DNA from: Berberis thunbergii
Lineage: Eukaryota; Streptophyta; Magnoliopsida; Ranunculales; Berberidaceae
Length of the DNA stretch: 64,000 nt
Assembly (NCBI GenBank): GCA_003290165.1
Contig: QNQO01010766.1
Span: 38,943-102,942 of the forward strand
Direction: 5' to 3'
Position 1 is the stretch's first letter. Every line of letters starts with the position of its first letter. Made by a program: the position numbers and the translations under genes. Below, piece after piece: positions 44,100-56,100 of this stretch. The notes under the pieces were generated by a model. That model was given only the letters and a program-made list of their open reading frames with translations, had not been told where the DNA came from and searched no databases.

Positions 44100-44640
44100 C
44101 CATTTGTGTGGTTTCTCTTTCTGGGTCTTTTATGCTTTTTTGGTTCCAATTTGTTGTATCAATTGCTATTTTTTCTCTTTGCTTCAACAATGATGTTTTT
44201 GAGGTTTTTGCCATGCCCAAGTGATGGGTTTGGTTGGATTTCACTAGACTTGATCACAATTGTGTCAACTTGGATGAACCACCTTTGAGAACCCATTTGT
44301 GCATTGTAAATGTTTAACTATTTGACCCAATGGTGAACATACTAGACAAGTTTAGTTGATTTTGCAATGTGATCTGATCAGTTGGTTTGATTGGAAATGT
44401 ATTTTTTTTGGATTGAACTCTTATACATCCTATTGGTATTTGTTATGTTTATTCTGTCAATCAAGGTAATTTGGTTGTCTTTTTAATGGCTGTTAGTGCT
44501 TTTCTTTTTTGAAAGTGCTTTTGTTTTTAGGTAGAAGTTGAATGGGGTACGCCAAAGGGCACCAAAATGAGTGGAAGAGACAAGGAGTCAGGGACGTTGT
44601 CACTTCCGATGGGATTTGTTTGTATCTATAATCAGGTGAG
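44100..44640 (+). pseudogene. Galacturonokinase 5' fragment (intron 1 and exon 2), unit A
   Basis: The stretch GAGGTTTTTGCCATGCCCAA...GATGGGTTTGG...ATTTCACTAGAC matches galacturonokinase intron 1 (53335-53385). The interval GTTGAATGGGGTACGCCAAA ... CAGGTGAGTCA (about 44529-44640) matches exon 2 and its donor (54261-54380). Exon 2 here is frameshifted and has lost the GHMP motif-1 residues, but the donor CAG/GTGAGT is kept. It lies ~750 bp upstream of DUF599 exon 1 of the same unit. Confidence 0.8.
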
Positions 44641-45393
44641 TCAATACTTGATGAATCTATCGATGATCATAAATTTGTTGCAAGTCATTGGATAAACTTT
44701 GGCAAATAGTCACAATGCAGTGTTCTTGCATAATCAAGGACCTATCACTCTTTTGTAGAGTTTTGTTTGTGTACAAGTAATTTAGTAAAAGAATAGGAGT
44801 GGGACAGAGAGGAGGATTACACGTTGTTTTTGAAGCTAAAACTCTATTTTACTATTGTTATTAAGTTATGATCAATATTATAGTGTAGTTCATTGTCATC
44901 ATGTCGCAAGGTCATGGTAGGTGGTTAGATCTTCTAATGCTACTAAAGTGTGGCTGATTTTCCATTGTACAATTACTTCTTAGTAGGCCTTGATTATGAT
45001 GTGAGACAATCTCCCACATTTTGTCGAGCATTTGGGTATATTGAATGGTACAAAGCACACATGAGAGCGAGTCTTTTGAAAAAGTTTTGTTTTGTTTGCA
45101 CAAATGGATCTGTGGCATGGTGCCTTTGGCAGGAATGTATGATTTATTGTTTACGCCACAAAGAGATCAATCAATGTTGATTGTTGATAGGTAAACATAT
45201 TTTTTTTTTGCTAAACTCCACTTTGGTTACAAAGTTATTTGCTTATCTCTTTAGGGATGTCTTATTATACATGGAGCATCACAACTTCTCATTTCATAGA
45301 TGACATGGATGTATATGGATGGAATGGTGTGAGATTTGAATACAGAAGGAAAAAGCTCACAAAAACAAGAAAGACAAGGAAAAAGCTAGAGAA

Positions 45394-47153
45394 ATGGCAT
45401 CGAAATGGAGTAATGGTGATTTGGATATGACTTTGGTGCCATTAGGGTTTTTGATCAGCACTATTTATCATATTTGGCTGTTCCATAAGGTCAGGACACA
45501 ACCCCTTAGTACCTTCATTGGCATGAATTTGGCTGGTCGACGTCTTTGGGTATCGGACATGATTAAGGTATGAGCCGCTAAAGGCATATATTGTTTACCA
45601 AGTTTACTAAGGATAAAAACTTGAAACTTTGGAGTATATTGTTTTGCAATGTTGATTGGATGACTAAATTTCAAGTAAATTCCATCTTGTTTTAGCTTTT
45701 AGGTTGGAGTAAAACAAGAAGGTTAATATATTTGCTAAAGAATTTGATTAGTAATTAAGCAGAAAAGCTCGGTGGTCTGACTTGTTAAACTCATTTGACT
45801 TATTACAACCTTAAGAAACTTGCTCACTGAACAGCCTAAGTGTCAGTAGAATTGTTGGAGGGTTTGTATCAGATGTAGTTATTAATCTATCTGTGTTAAT
45901 AATTGTTGATGGTGGATTGAGGTTTTGAATTGGTCTAAGTTCACTTTTGGGCCTTTTTTCACATAATCGTCAGGATTTACTTAACAAACTTGGGACTTGG
46001 TAATCCCTTTGGAAGGGGTCTTATATGTATTTGTATGTGTCTGTGGCTTTTGTGGAAGGGTGTATCCTCTGTTTAGGGTTGTTCCCTCTATGGAATGGGT
46101 GTCTTAGTTGTGTGTGATCTAAACACACTGTTATAACGGTTCCATGGGGATTTTTCTAGGTTACATAAGAGAAAGTCCATTAAAGGCTATCAAACAGTTT
46201 GATAGTCTCTAGTCAAGACCATGATTACATGAGCTTATTAAATGGATGGAGAATGGGTTACTTTTCTGTTTCATGTACTTCTGTAAAGGGTAATATAAGC
46301 AAAACCATTTAAGTAGGCTTTGTCCTGGTAGGGTTCAAGAAAAATGTGTTCTTCAGTTGAAATGGACTCTTGCTCAATTATCATTTTCTGGGCTTTGACA
46401 TATCCAAAGGAATGTTTTATTGATCTTTCAAATTATAGCTTCCTGCGTAAGATCCTCCTTGTTGTAGTTTGAAGAATTTAAGTCCATAATTGTGCTCTTA
46501 TGTGAGTTGGCTAACATGCCTTGTTATTCAACGCTACCAAAAAGATGAAATTCAGCTACAGTTCCTGTAGATAGAATTGAATGGATGAATTCAAACTCTT
46601 ATTTGTAGGGATGTCTCAATGTTAATAGGACAATGATACGAGGAACATCTTGGCTGTACAATCCCACTGAAATGCGCTCATGGATACAACACTAATGGCT
46701 TCCACTTCAATCCTCTTATGCATGGGCTTGGCGGCAATCATCAGTAGCACATATAGTGTCAAGAAGCCACTTAATGACATGTTATATGGTGCCCGCGGAG
46801 AATTCAAGGTGATCGTTAAATTTGTCGCAGTCCTCTAGGTTTTCTTTTTTGCATTTTTATTCTACTGGCATTCAATTCGTTTCACGAACCAAGTAAACTT
46901 CCTTATCAACACCCCAAAGGACCTTACAGGTGTAGTGAACCTTGTGTATGTCTCGGAACTAATAGAGAAAGCGTTTACTCTCAACTTGATGGGGAACAGA
47001 CTCTTCTATGTAGCACTCCCTCTTCTGCTTTGGGTCTGTGGGCCTGTACTTGTTTTATTTTGTTCAGTGACTATGGTCCCAATACTATACAATTTTGATG
47101 TTATTGGAGAGGGATCGAAGGAAAGGTTGAAAAGGTCAGTAACACATGTTTAG
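45394..47153 (+). pseudogene. DUF599 pseudogene, unit A
   Basis: Exon 1 45394-45567 is open (MASKWSNGDLDMTLVPLGFL ... RRLWVSDMIK, donor GTATGAG). It uses an ATG 11 bases upstream of the ancestral one, because the ancestral start is followed by a 5-base loss. Exon 2 46629-47153 has the family words NILAVQS, LLCMGLAAIISSTYS, NQVNFLIN and LTLNLMG-like NLMGNRLFYVALPLLLW, but carries in-frame stops at about 46665 (TGA after CAATCCCAC) and about 46837 (TAG after GTCCTC). The acceptor is weakened (AATAG). The last 72 residues are open. No functional protein is expected. Confidence 0.88.
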
Positions 47154-48481
47154 AACCTGTCAGAACCATTTATATGGTTGTGACCAGAGAGCCTTGGTAT
47201 AACAGTAGAGTTTAATGATACCTAAGCTACCACCTCCACTTTGTTTTTTTTTGTTCTCTTGTAAAATTTGCATAGTGTTTTAGATAACTATGAATGATAT
47301 GTATTTGAATGTGTAAATGCTACATTTACAGATATCTTGATGCTTTTATAAGCATACCTTTGTCCTTTGTTAAGCATTTTTCTTTTCATTCATCTACTAA
47401 ACAAGATATTGCAGTGCAGAACATACTGCTACCATGTAACAAAACAAAAATGGCCAAATGTTGTTAAAAAAAAGAGTAGTGATAGCTTTTTAACTTCCCG
47501 ACTGCGTAAAGGCTGAACAAATTATTTGAGAAATCTTTAATGCACATTTTCTTCTCACACGTTCTAACTAGGTAATTGAAAATACATGAGAAACCCTACA
47601 CTCAAATTTATCCTTCAATGTGAGCCATCTAATTGCTACCCTATTGGATAACATAAACCTTTCCTTGCTTCACAGAGAGGCATGCCATGTTAAGTTGTAT
47701 TTGTTGGCAAATCAAGGGTCTACCGGAAGAAGGAAATGAAATAAAAAATCAAATTACAAAAGTGATAACAGTAGATCTTAATTATAATAAAATGATAACT
47801 ATGAAAACTTCTGGGTTGGTGACTGTGGATTGAGGCATGTGTTTGACGCATTCTCGTGCCCCCTTACAGTCTTCATGGTGTCAATCTCCAAGATACAACC
47901 GTCAATATTAGATAGATGCAACATAACAAATCTATGCTCTTGGTGAACCAAAATTTATGCCTATAGTCTCGCATACGGGATTGGAAATAAGGAAAAATTA
48001 TGGAACAACTATAATGAATGAGAAATCTACACAAATTCTGCACTAAAAGCTCACTAAAAGAGTGAGAAATAATGTTGTATAAAGTCCAATATAACATGTG
48101 TCTCCTGCGAACCAAAACTAATGGCTACTACCGGAGTCTTTTTCAGATTCCAGTGGGCACTTTGATTATGATATCAGTCAGCTCTCCCATTTTGTTGAGC
48201 ATTTTGGTCTTAAATGGAGAAAATAGTAAACACAGCCACAAATCTTTTGAAAAAAATGTGTTTTATTTGCACAAGAGTCTGCATAACTTATGATGATAAA
48301 ACAACATAGATAATAGCATCAAGTCTTTTTGCTTGTCTCTTTAGGGACGTCTTATACTTGGGAGCATCTGAAGTCATTTGCTATATGGCACATTTGTATA
48401 TGTATAGATAGAGCTGTTTTAGATTTAAATGCAGAAGGAAAGTTCATAAACACAAGAAGGACAAGGGAAAAGCTAGAGAAG
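47154..48481. other. Spacer between units A and B
   Basis: No gene. 48060-48300 resembles 44940-45180 (unit A) and 51060-51200 (unit C): CTCCCATTTTGTTGAGCATT / CTCCCACATTTTGTCGAGCA, then AATCTTTTGAAAAA. This is the segment preceding each DUF599 copy. No galacturonokinase exon 2 was recognised in unit B. Confidence 0.5.
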
Positions 48482-49640
48482 ATGGAATCGAATGGAGTAA
48501 TAGTTATTTAGATATAATTTTGGTGCTCTTAGGGGTTTTGATTAATACTGGTTATCATTGTTGGCTATTTCATAAGGTCAGGACACAACCCCTTACTTCC
48601 TTCATTGGCATAAATTCAGCCGGTTGACGTCTTTGGGTATCAGCCATGATGAAGGTATGAGTTATTCAAGTTGTATTGTTTATAAAATTTTCAGAGGACA
48701 AAAAGTTAGAAGTTTTCAGTGGAACAATTAGCGCATTCTTGATTGGATGACTAAATACTTCAATAAACTCCATGTTGTCAGGTTGGAGTAAAACCAGAAG
48801 GTTAATGAATCTACTAAGAACTCTTAATATTATTATAATATATAGTAAACTGAAAAGTTGTGAGATCTGATTTGTTAAACACATAACTTGGTTAAAATGA
48901 TCAGATTTGCGCAAATAAGCATTAGGGTTGGTAAACAAGGTGGAGTTTACTAAACAGTAAACACTTCAACAGGCATTGACAGTATTGCTGGAGGGTTGAA
49001 TTTAAGGGTATGTTTGTTTAGAAATGAATGGATGAACTGAACACTTATTGTAGGCATGTCTCAATGTTGACGGGACAATGATAAGAACAACATCTTGGCT
49101 GTACAGTCTCTCCGAAATGTGCTCATGGGTACAACGCTAATGGCTAACACTTGTATTCTCTTATGCATGGGCTTAGCAGCAGTCATCAGTAGTACATATA
49201 GTGTCAAGATGGCACTCAACAACACGTTATATGGGGCCAAGGGAGAATTCATGGTGATCGTTAAATTTGTCACAGTCCTCTTAGTTTTCTTTTTTGCATT
49301 CTTATGCTACTCTCAATCGATCAGATTCACGAACCAAGTAAACTTCCTTATCAACCCCCCACAGGAGCTTATAGGCATAGTGAACCCCAACTATGTTTCG
49401 GAGCTATTAGAGAAACGTTTACTCTCAATTTGATAGGGAACAGGCTACATAGCACTTCCTCTTCTTCTATGGGTCTTTGGGCCTCTACATGTTTTCTTGT
49501 GTTCACTGGCCATGGTCCCAATACTCTTCCACTGTGATATATATAATATGTATATGGGGAGTGAGATCAAAGGACAGGTTGAAACAGTCAAGAACAAACA
49601 CTTAGAACCATTATGGGAGCTATTTACATCATGGGATGAG
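48482..49640 (+). pseudogene. DUF599 pseudogene, unit B
   Basis: Exon 1 (about 48482-48654) shares unit A's 5-base loss after ATGGAGT and has a further one-base loss, so its start is out of frame; an Arg codon is TGA at about 48626. Exon 2 starts about 49074, but its acceptor reads ACGG instead of ACAG. The frame is open through LLCMGLAAVISSTYSVKMAL and NQVNFLINPPQELIGI, then breaks after ELLEK and again after GNRL. Beyond that, PLLLW-like sequence continues in other frames to about 49560. This is the most decayed copy. Confidence 0.88.
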
Positions 49641-49699
49641 AGCGTTGAAATGCTTGCTAGTTTAGGTCTGGTGCTAGCAGAGGTATCACATGATACCTA

Positions 49700-50748
49700 A
49701 TCTACCCTCCAATTAATTATTTCCTCAAGTTTATTTTAGTAATTTAGTTGATCATGAATGTACTTGAATATGTGTAAAACCACTAAATGTAGAGATTTCT
49801 TAGTGCTATTATAAGTATCATTTTGTTGTGTATCTGTCTACAGATACATTCATTAGCTAACTAAACTGTGTGCTACACTGCTATATCGTTAGCTTAATCA
49901 TTGCTATTCTTACTGCCAACAAAATGAAGACCTACTACTGCTATGTAAAGACCAGAAAATGATTAATGTTGTTCGAAAGAGAGTAGCCATATCTCTATCG
50001 TTTTCTGACTTCCAAAATATGTCAAATGAATCATGTTGAGGAAATGCATTTTTTACTCATTATTATTCTATCCAAGTTACTTTTAACTCCTAAACTGTCA
50101 TTCACTGGAGATGGATTTGTGCAAATTATGATCAACAACTCATCGAGCAGAGAACGATGGCATATGGTTCCACCATAAATGGCTTATGCGACTCGTTAAA
50201 GAAGATTAAATGACCTTGGTTCCACCACAAATTAAACATCTGTTTCTAGCAGGAAACACATTAAAAGACCTTGGAAAGAGAAGATTGTCGATACTGATAT
50301 CCATTTTTAGGCTCAGAATCTGCATTTCTGTTTCTCTCTTTCACAAAATGTGATGTTAAAATTTCCAAACATTTTATCAAAATCATAATAATCTCTAAAT
50401 TGAATTCGTTAATTTACACAGATGACGCCACAAGTAGTGGGTCTGAGCGCATTTGATCGGACTTTGTTCTGAATAATTTGTATTAGTTGCTATGGTTTAT
50501 GATCGCTATTTCTTACCTGGTAAATTATACTCGTGTTTTGAAGATTCTGCATTGCCCATGTATGTTTGAGTGCTCTAATTCTGTGTTTATCAGGTTTAAA
50601 ATGGTAGTTTATATTTGAATAAAAGGAGGTGAAGTTTAAAAATGTGTTTCTTATTTATTTATTTATTTATGCTGATGGTGTCAATCAAGGTGGTTTTTGG
50701 CACTTTGGCCGTCTTTTAATAGTTGTTAGTGTTTTGGTTTCATGTTTC
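49700..50748. other. Spacer between units B and C
   Basis: AT-rich. The last ~110 bases (GATGGTGTCAATCAAGGTGG ... TTTAATAGTTGTTAGTG) match the end of galacturonokinase intron 1. No gene. Confidence 0.5.
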
Positions 50749-50870
50749 AGATGATCAGGGTACATCAAAGAGCTGCAGAAAGGATTGTAGATCCATGGAG
50801 GAGGTGGGGCTGTTTCCTCTCCCTATAGAATTGACCCTTATGGGCCCTCAACCATCAGGTGAGTCAGTTG
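50640..50870 (+). pseudogene. Galacturonokinase intron 1 end and exon 2, unit C
   Basis: TTTCAG/ATGATCAGGGTACATCAA ... ATGGAGGAGGTGGGGCTG ... CTCTCCCTATAGAATTGACC ... CCATCAGGTGAGTCA follows exon 2 of the true gene (54261-54374) over its whole length. Indels destroy the frame, while the acceptor CAG and donor CAG/GTGAGT remain. About 520 bp further on is DUF599 exon 1 of unit C. Confidence 0.8.
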
Positions 50871-51386
50871 TATAACAATTCCTTTTATTGGACAAGACGA
50901 ACAATGCATGACTTTGTTTTTAAGTGAAGAAATTATATACTTTGGATCAATGTTGTGACTGTAGAAAATCTCAATGTATCATCGACTCTGTAATTAAGGC
51001 AAGCCTTTAGCTAGGAGCCTAGGACTAGGAGACCACAGGGTCCCCATAAAATTTTTTGTGACAGAACACTCCCACATACTGTCGAGCTATCATTGTACTA
51101 ATTGTTAACAAGGTACACATTACCAACAAATCTTTTGCAAGTATTTGTCATTTGCACTAGAGCTAGAGTCTGCATATGCATGGCTAGAGGACAACTCTTG
51201 TTTTGGCTACTGTGATTACCTAACACTTCACTTAAGATTACAAAGTTTTGTTCGTCTCTTTAGGGATTATATCGTTCATGCATGATCTAGTCATGTATGG
51301 TATATTTCTATAAAGAGAGATGTGGAGAAATATGAATGCAGAAGAAAAGATCGTGAATATGAAAAGAAGCAATGAAGGCTCAAGGG

Positions 51387-52194
51387 ATGGAATGGAGGAA
51401 CTATTATTTGGACTTGATTTTGGTGCCATTAGGTTTTCTGATCAGTATTGGTTACCATGCTTGGTTGTGGCATAAGGTCAGGACCCCATGCCACCATCAT
51501 TGGCACAAATGCAGCTCGTCAGCGTCTTTAGGTTTCAGACATGATGAAGGTATCATTCATAAGGGTCTATATGTTTATCACTTTTTTTGTGGTCAAATGG
51601 TGTACAAAAACTAGATCTTTTCACTAACAACTTAATATTGAAAATCTATTACTCACTACTTGAATGGATGAACTTAAATACTTATTGTTGGAATGACTTG
51701 ATATCCACAGGACAATGACAAGAGGAACATATTGGCAGTACAATCCCTCAGAAATGCGGTCATGGGTTCAACCCTAATGGCTACCACTTCCATCCTCTTA
51801 TGCATGGGGTTAGCCGCAGTCATCAGTAGCACATACAGTGTCAAGAAGCCACTTAACGACACGTTATATGGTTCCCAAGGAGAATTCATGGTGTCACTTA
51901 AATTCGTCAGAGTCCTCTGGATCTTCCTCTTTTCATTTTTATGCCACTCTCTCTCACTTCGTGAACCAAGTGAGCTTCCTCATAAACATCCCACAGGACC
52001 CAATGTGCATGGTGAATCCAGAGTATGTTTCAGAGCTGCTAGAGAAAGGGCGCACTCTCAACTTGTTGGGGAACAGACTTTTCTACATAGCACTCCCTAT
52101 TCTGCTTTGGATCTTTGGTCCTATACTTGTTTTCTTGTGTTCATTGACCATGGTTCCACTACTATACAATCTTGATATAGTTGCGATCGTCTGA
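51387..52194 (+). pseudogene. DUF599 pseudogene, unit C
   Basis: Exon 1 51387-51549 starts well (MEWRNYYLDLILVPLGFLIS) but loses bases after HKVRT, which shifts the frame, and has TAG in place of the Trp codon of RRLWV. Exon 2 51711-52194 has a good CACAG acceptor and is open through NILAVQSLRNAVMGSTLMAT and YSVKKPLNDTLYGSQGEF. It loses bases at the RF of SLRF-NQV near 51960, then continues in another frame to the TGA at 52192. Base for base it is closest to copy 1, so it is the youngest of the three pseudogenes. Confidence 0.88.
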
Positions 52195-53119
52195 ATTGTT
52201 AAATATGGACAACATTATGATAATAAATCCATGTACTTTAAGGTAAATAAAAATTGTATAGTTTAGTTCTCACTCTGAATGTACATTTGGAATTTGTATA
52301 TGTAAAACTCTGAATTGGAAGGGTAATTGATGTTGTTATAGCAAAATTTTTTTGGCCATTTCCTTTTGTAGAGAGCAAAATGATTTATAGTTTTCTACTA
52401 TGCGAACAATTGCCTTAGTTACACAACTCCTGATTACTTCATTCATTATCCTCCCCTTTTTCTTTGGTCGATACTAGAAACATCTCTCCCTCCTTTCTTC
52501 ACCAATCCTTTCATTGGTTCTTCCTTCTCACTTTCTCTCAACTCGTTTACTCTTCACCTCCTGGTGTACTAAACTAACAAATTGATTTATTTGCTCTTCC
52601 TTCGTACACTCTCTCAATTCGCTCAGTCTTCACCTCCACACAGTGCCGATTTAGTAAAGTCAAATGAGTGAGACTAGAGAACTAGATTTTGCATCTAGGA
52701 TGAAGTGGCATTGTCAGAGGAGTTCTTTTATAACCTCGAAATGCACATAAAATCTTCAGATTTCATCATTCTTTCGAGATTACGTTATGCCATTTTGGTT
52801 GCAAAACATAGTTGCAAAAATCTAATTTCCTAACATTTTTTAAGATAAATTGTGCACATTTACCTAAAAAAAAAAACAACCATTGGGACTGGGTCCATCG
52901 CCGACACTCAAAAGGGCCCGATCCATGAAAAGCCTTCCTTCCTGACTCGTACATTACATTTTCGATCAAAATCATCTACGATAACGACATGTAATCCTCC
53001 TCGTTACAGTTCAACAATTACCCAATTTTGTTTCTTCAATTATAATCTCTCTCTCTCAATCTCAATAAAGCACCCCATTCACCCATTTCAAGATTGGCGA
53101 GTTTCAGAGCGATTTCAAG
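52195..53119. other. Galacturonokinase promoter and 5' UTR
   Basis: AT-rich. A CT-repeat leader (about 53045-53060, CTCTCTCTCTC) precedes the start codon, typical of plant 5' UTRs. No TATA box is clearly placed. A region at 52440-52640 has CTTCACCTCC/TTCGCTC words duplicated locally. Confidence 0.4.
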
Positions 53120-56100
53120 ATGGGTTTCTCTTCTTGGCCTTCTGAAGCAGAGGTAATAAATAAACTTTACATCCAAAGCTCTTACAAATCTGGGTTTTTG
53201 TTGATTTAGAGAAATGGGGTTGGGTTCTTATTGATCTGTGATTTTTGTTCAAACTTGTTTTTTGTGTTAATGTGTGTAGTTGATGAAATGGGTGTTTTCT
53301 TTATTGGTAAATCTTTGCTTGTTAATGGTGTTTTGGAGGTTCTGCCTTGCCCAAATGATGGGTTTGACTGCATTTCACAATATTCGGTTGGGATCGGTGT
53401 GGAATCGGATGAGTGTGTGAAGTGACTAGGAATTGACTCTGTCTTTGAAAAGCTGAATCTTTTATTCTTTGAAGATTTTAGTCTTTAGAATCTGAAATGC
53501 ATAAAGAACAGATTTTTGTGCCTAAAAGTAAATATTCTAGTCCAGTCCAATTGGGTTTGCAATGTGAGAACTGAGAAGTGTTTGCTTAGAAATGTAGGGT
53601 TTTTTTTTTAAATTTTCTTTATGGAGAGTGACCAATGTACCTCCCTCTGGAATAGTTTGCAACATCACGCGGTTAGGGTTTTCGAAATGGCTTGAATTTT
53701 TGTAAGCGTGACCTCCTCAATAGTTCACTTGGTTTGAATTGAGATCACCAACTCTTGGGTGTAGGATTTTCAGCCTTTATTCCCCAAAGAAATTAATTTC
53801 GGACATGCCCATTTATTTTATGAATTACCTAATTAACTCATCAAGTTGTCAGGGCATGGTCTCTTCTGCTGGTGTAGAGTCCAAAGTCTTACACCCGGGT
53901 GTATATGATTCGGACTCGATTCACGGTCGAGAATTTTGTAACTTATTTGTTGGGCTACCTACAAGGATTAGAATGTACTGAAATTTTGTGGTAGTGATCT
54001 AGATATTCAGGAGATCACTCTCTGTAATGTTTTATGCTAACCATGTAAAATTTTGTGGTTTAGGTGGTAAGTAATAAATGCGAGGTTGATACCTTTTCTT
54101 CTGTTATATATGATTTTATCAGGTTTAATGTAGTAGTTAGTTATTGCTTAAAAGAATGGCAAAGTTCTTGCAATATGATTATTTAGTTATGTTAATGATG
54201 TTAATCATGGTGGTTTAGCTGTCTTTTAATGGTTGTTAGAACTTTTATTTTTTGTTGCAGTTGAATGGGGTACGTCAAAGAGTAGCAGAAATGAGTGGAA
54301 GTGGGATGGAGGAGGTCAGGGTGGTTGTCTCTCCCTATAGGATTTGCCCCTTAGGGGCCCATATTGATCATCAGGTGAGCCATTTCTTTTTGGGTACTTT
54401 ATGTTTGTAAATCGACTATTGTTGTATCCTTTTACAATTAAATTCATACTATGGCAAAAATCATTTTTGTTCTAGGTAGTATTATTTGTGGAATTTTTAG
54501 TGTGCTTAAAAGAATTGGTTATTGGGGCCTTATCATATGGTTAATGCATATGAATGAGAATTTATAAAGATAATTCAATGACTCTTCTTAATTAATAACA
54601 GGTGTTTGAAATACTTTGAAAGGTTGTTTATAATTATTTGTTACCAAACTTGGCTGCCTTTGGTAAAGCTTCATGAAATATTGTTGTCTGAAGAGTTACA
54701 GTGAGTCGAACACATAAACCCTTATGTCTCTGATATGGAAATGAATCGTTGTTTTTGTTTATGACTCGTGATCAAAGGTTGTCATTGTCAGATGATGGAT
54801 TATGTTTACTGTTTTATCATACATCATTTTCCGGTTGCCGTTTCACATCTAAGAAAGTAATGAAAAGAGATATTTATTTTTATGCAGGGAGGAACTGTTT
54901 CAGCTATGACAATTAATAAGGGAATACTTTTAGGATTTGTTCCCTCTAGTGACCCTCAGGTATCAGTGCATTTCCCCTATATCGTGCATAAACTTTATAA
55001 ATATTCTATTACTCTTTTGCCTACTTTTATGTCACGATTATGCGAATTTACTCTATGTATGAGATAAGGGAAGTGAGCCTCAGAAGAAAGGAAAAAAAAC
55101 CCGGAAAATATTTAAAACTATAATTACTGTATGGAGTAACACAATAGTAAGGACTTCAGCACAAGTGCTTCTCGTGACATCCTTAGAACAGTAGGAGTTC
55201 TTTCCTCCTGGATTCACCATAAGTCTACTTTTGTTGTGTATTGCAGAAGTATTCCCCTGAACTTTTTAGGCTATTCCAATTTAAGAAAAGAGCTTCTGAT
55301 GTCCTGTAGAAACTAAATAGAAGTCCATGCTTCAATCAGGTTGATCCAGTCCAACAGCATAAGTGGTTCACTTAAATTCATTGCACAATTAGGTAGCGAA
55401 AAGTGATCCCTCAAGAGTACCCAAAAGTAATTGAACTTCAGTTTTCAATGGATATGCAACATGTTTCCTTGAATTCTTGAAAGCTATAGCACCGATAGAA
55501 ACGTTGGTGGATAGCACAACGCCTTTAGAGAATAGCCACCACATGAAGTAAAAATCTCTTGATGCAGATATGTCAAATTAAGCCACTGCAAGTACATGGG
55601 GATCTTGTCAATTTTGACCCAGTCATGCACACAAACCTTGGCATACTGTCCCAAAATCAAGTGCTGGCAGCTAGGATGTCTTGGCCACTCCTGGCCAAGA
55701 TGTGTGTGCTTGAGCTTCGCTTGGTCACACAATTCCCATGAACCTATTGGTTCAAATTACCTAATTGAACTGAGAGATTTTTATTTTCATTTGGTGCTTG
55801 AATTTTAGTTGGGTCCTTATAACAGTGACCATACAAAACTGAGTTGCCTCTGTTTTGCTTTCTCTAAATAAAATGTCACTGTTCATTCTAGTTTTCAAAT
55901 TCCTACTTTTTGAAACTTGAAATTTAGCTGAAATATGTATATCCTTCATTGTGATATATTTTAAGTTATGCAATAGTATAAACTGTGTTATTAATGCACT
56001 GCTAAATCAGTGATTAATCAACGAGAAATTGTTTATCGGGGGGAGGGGTGACTGATACGAATTGGTTATTTACTGGTTTGGCTTAGCGGTCACCGATCTG

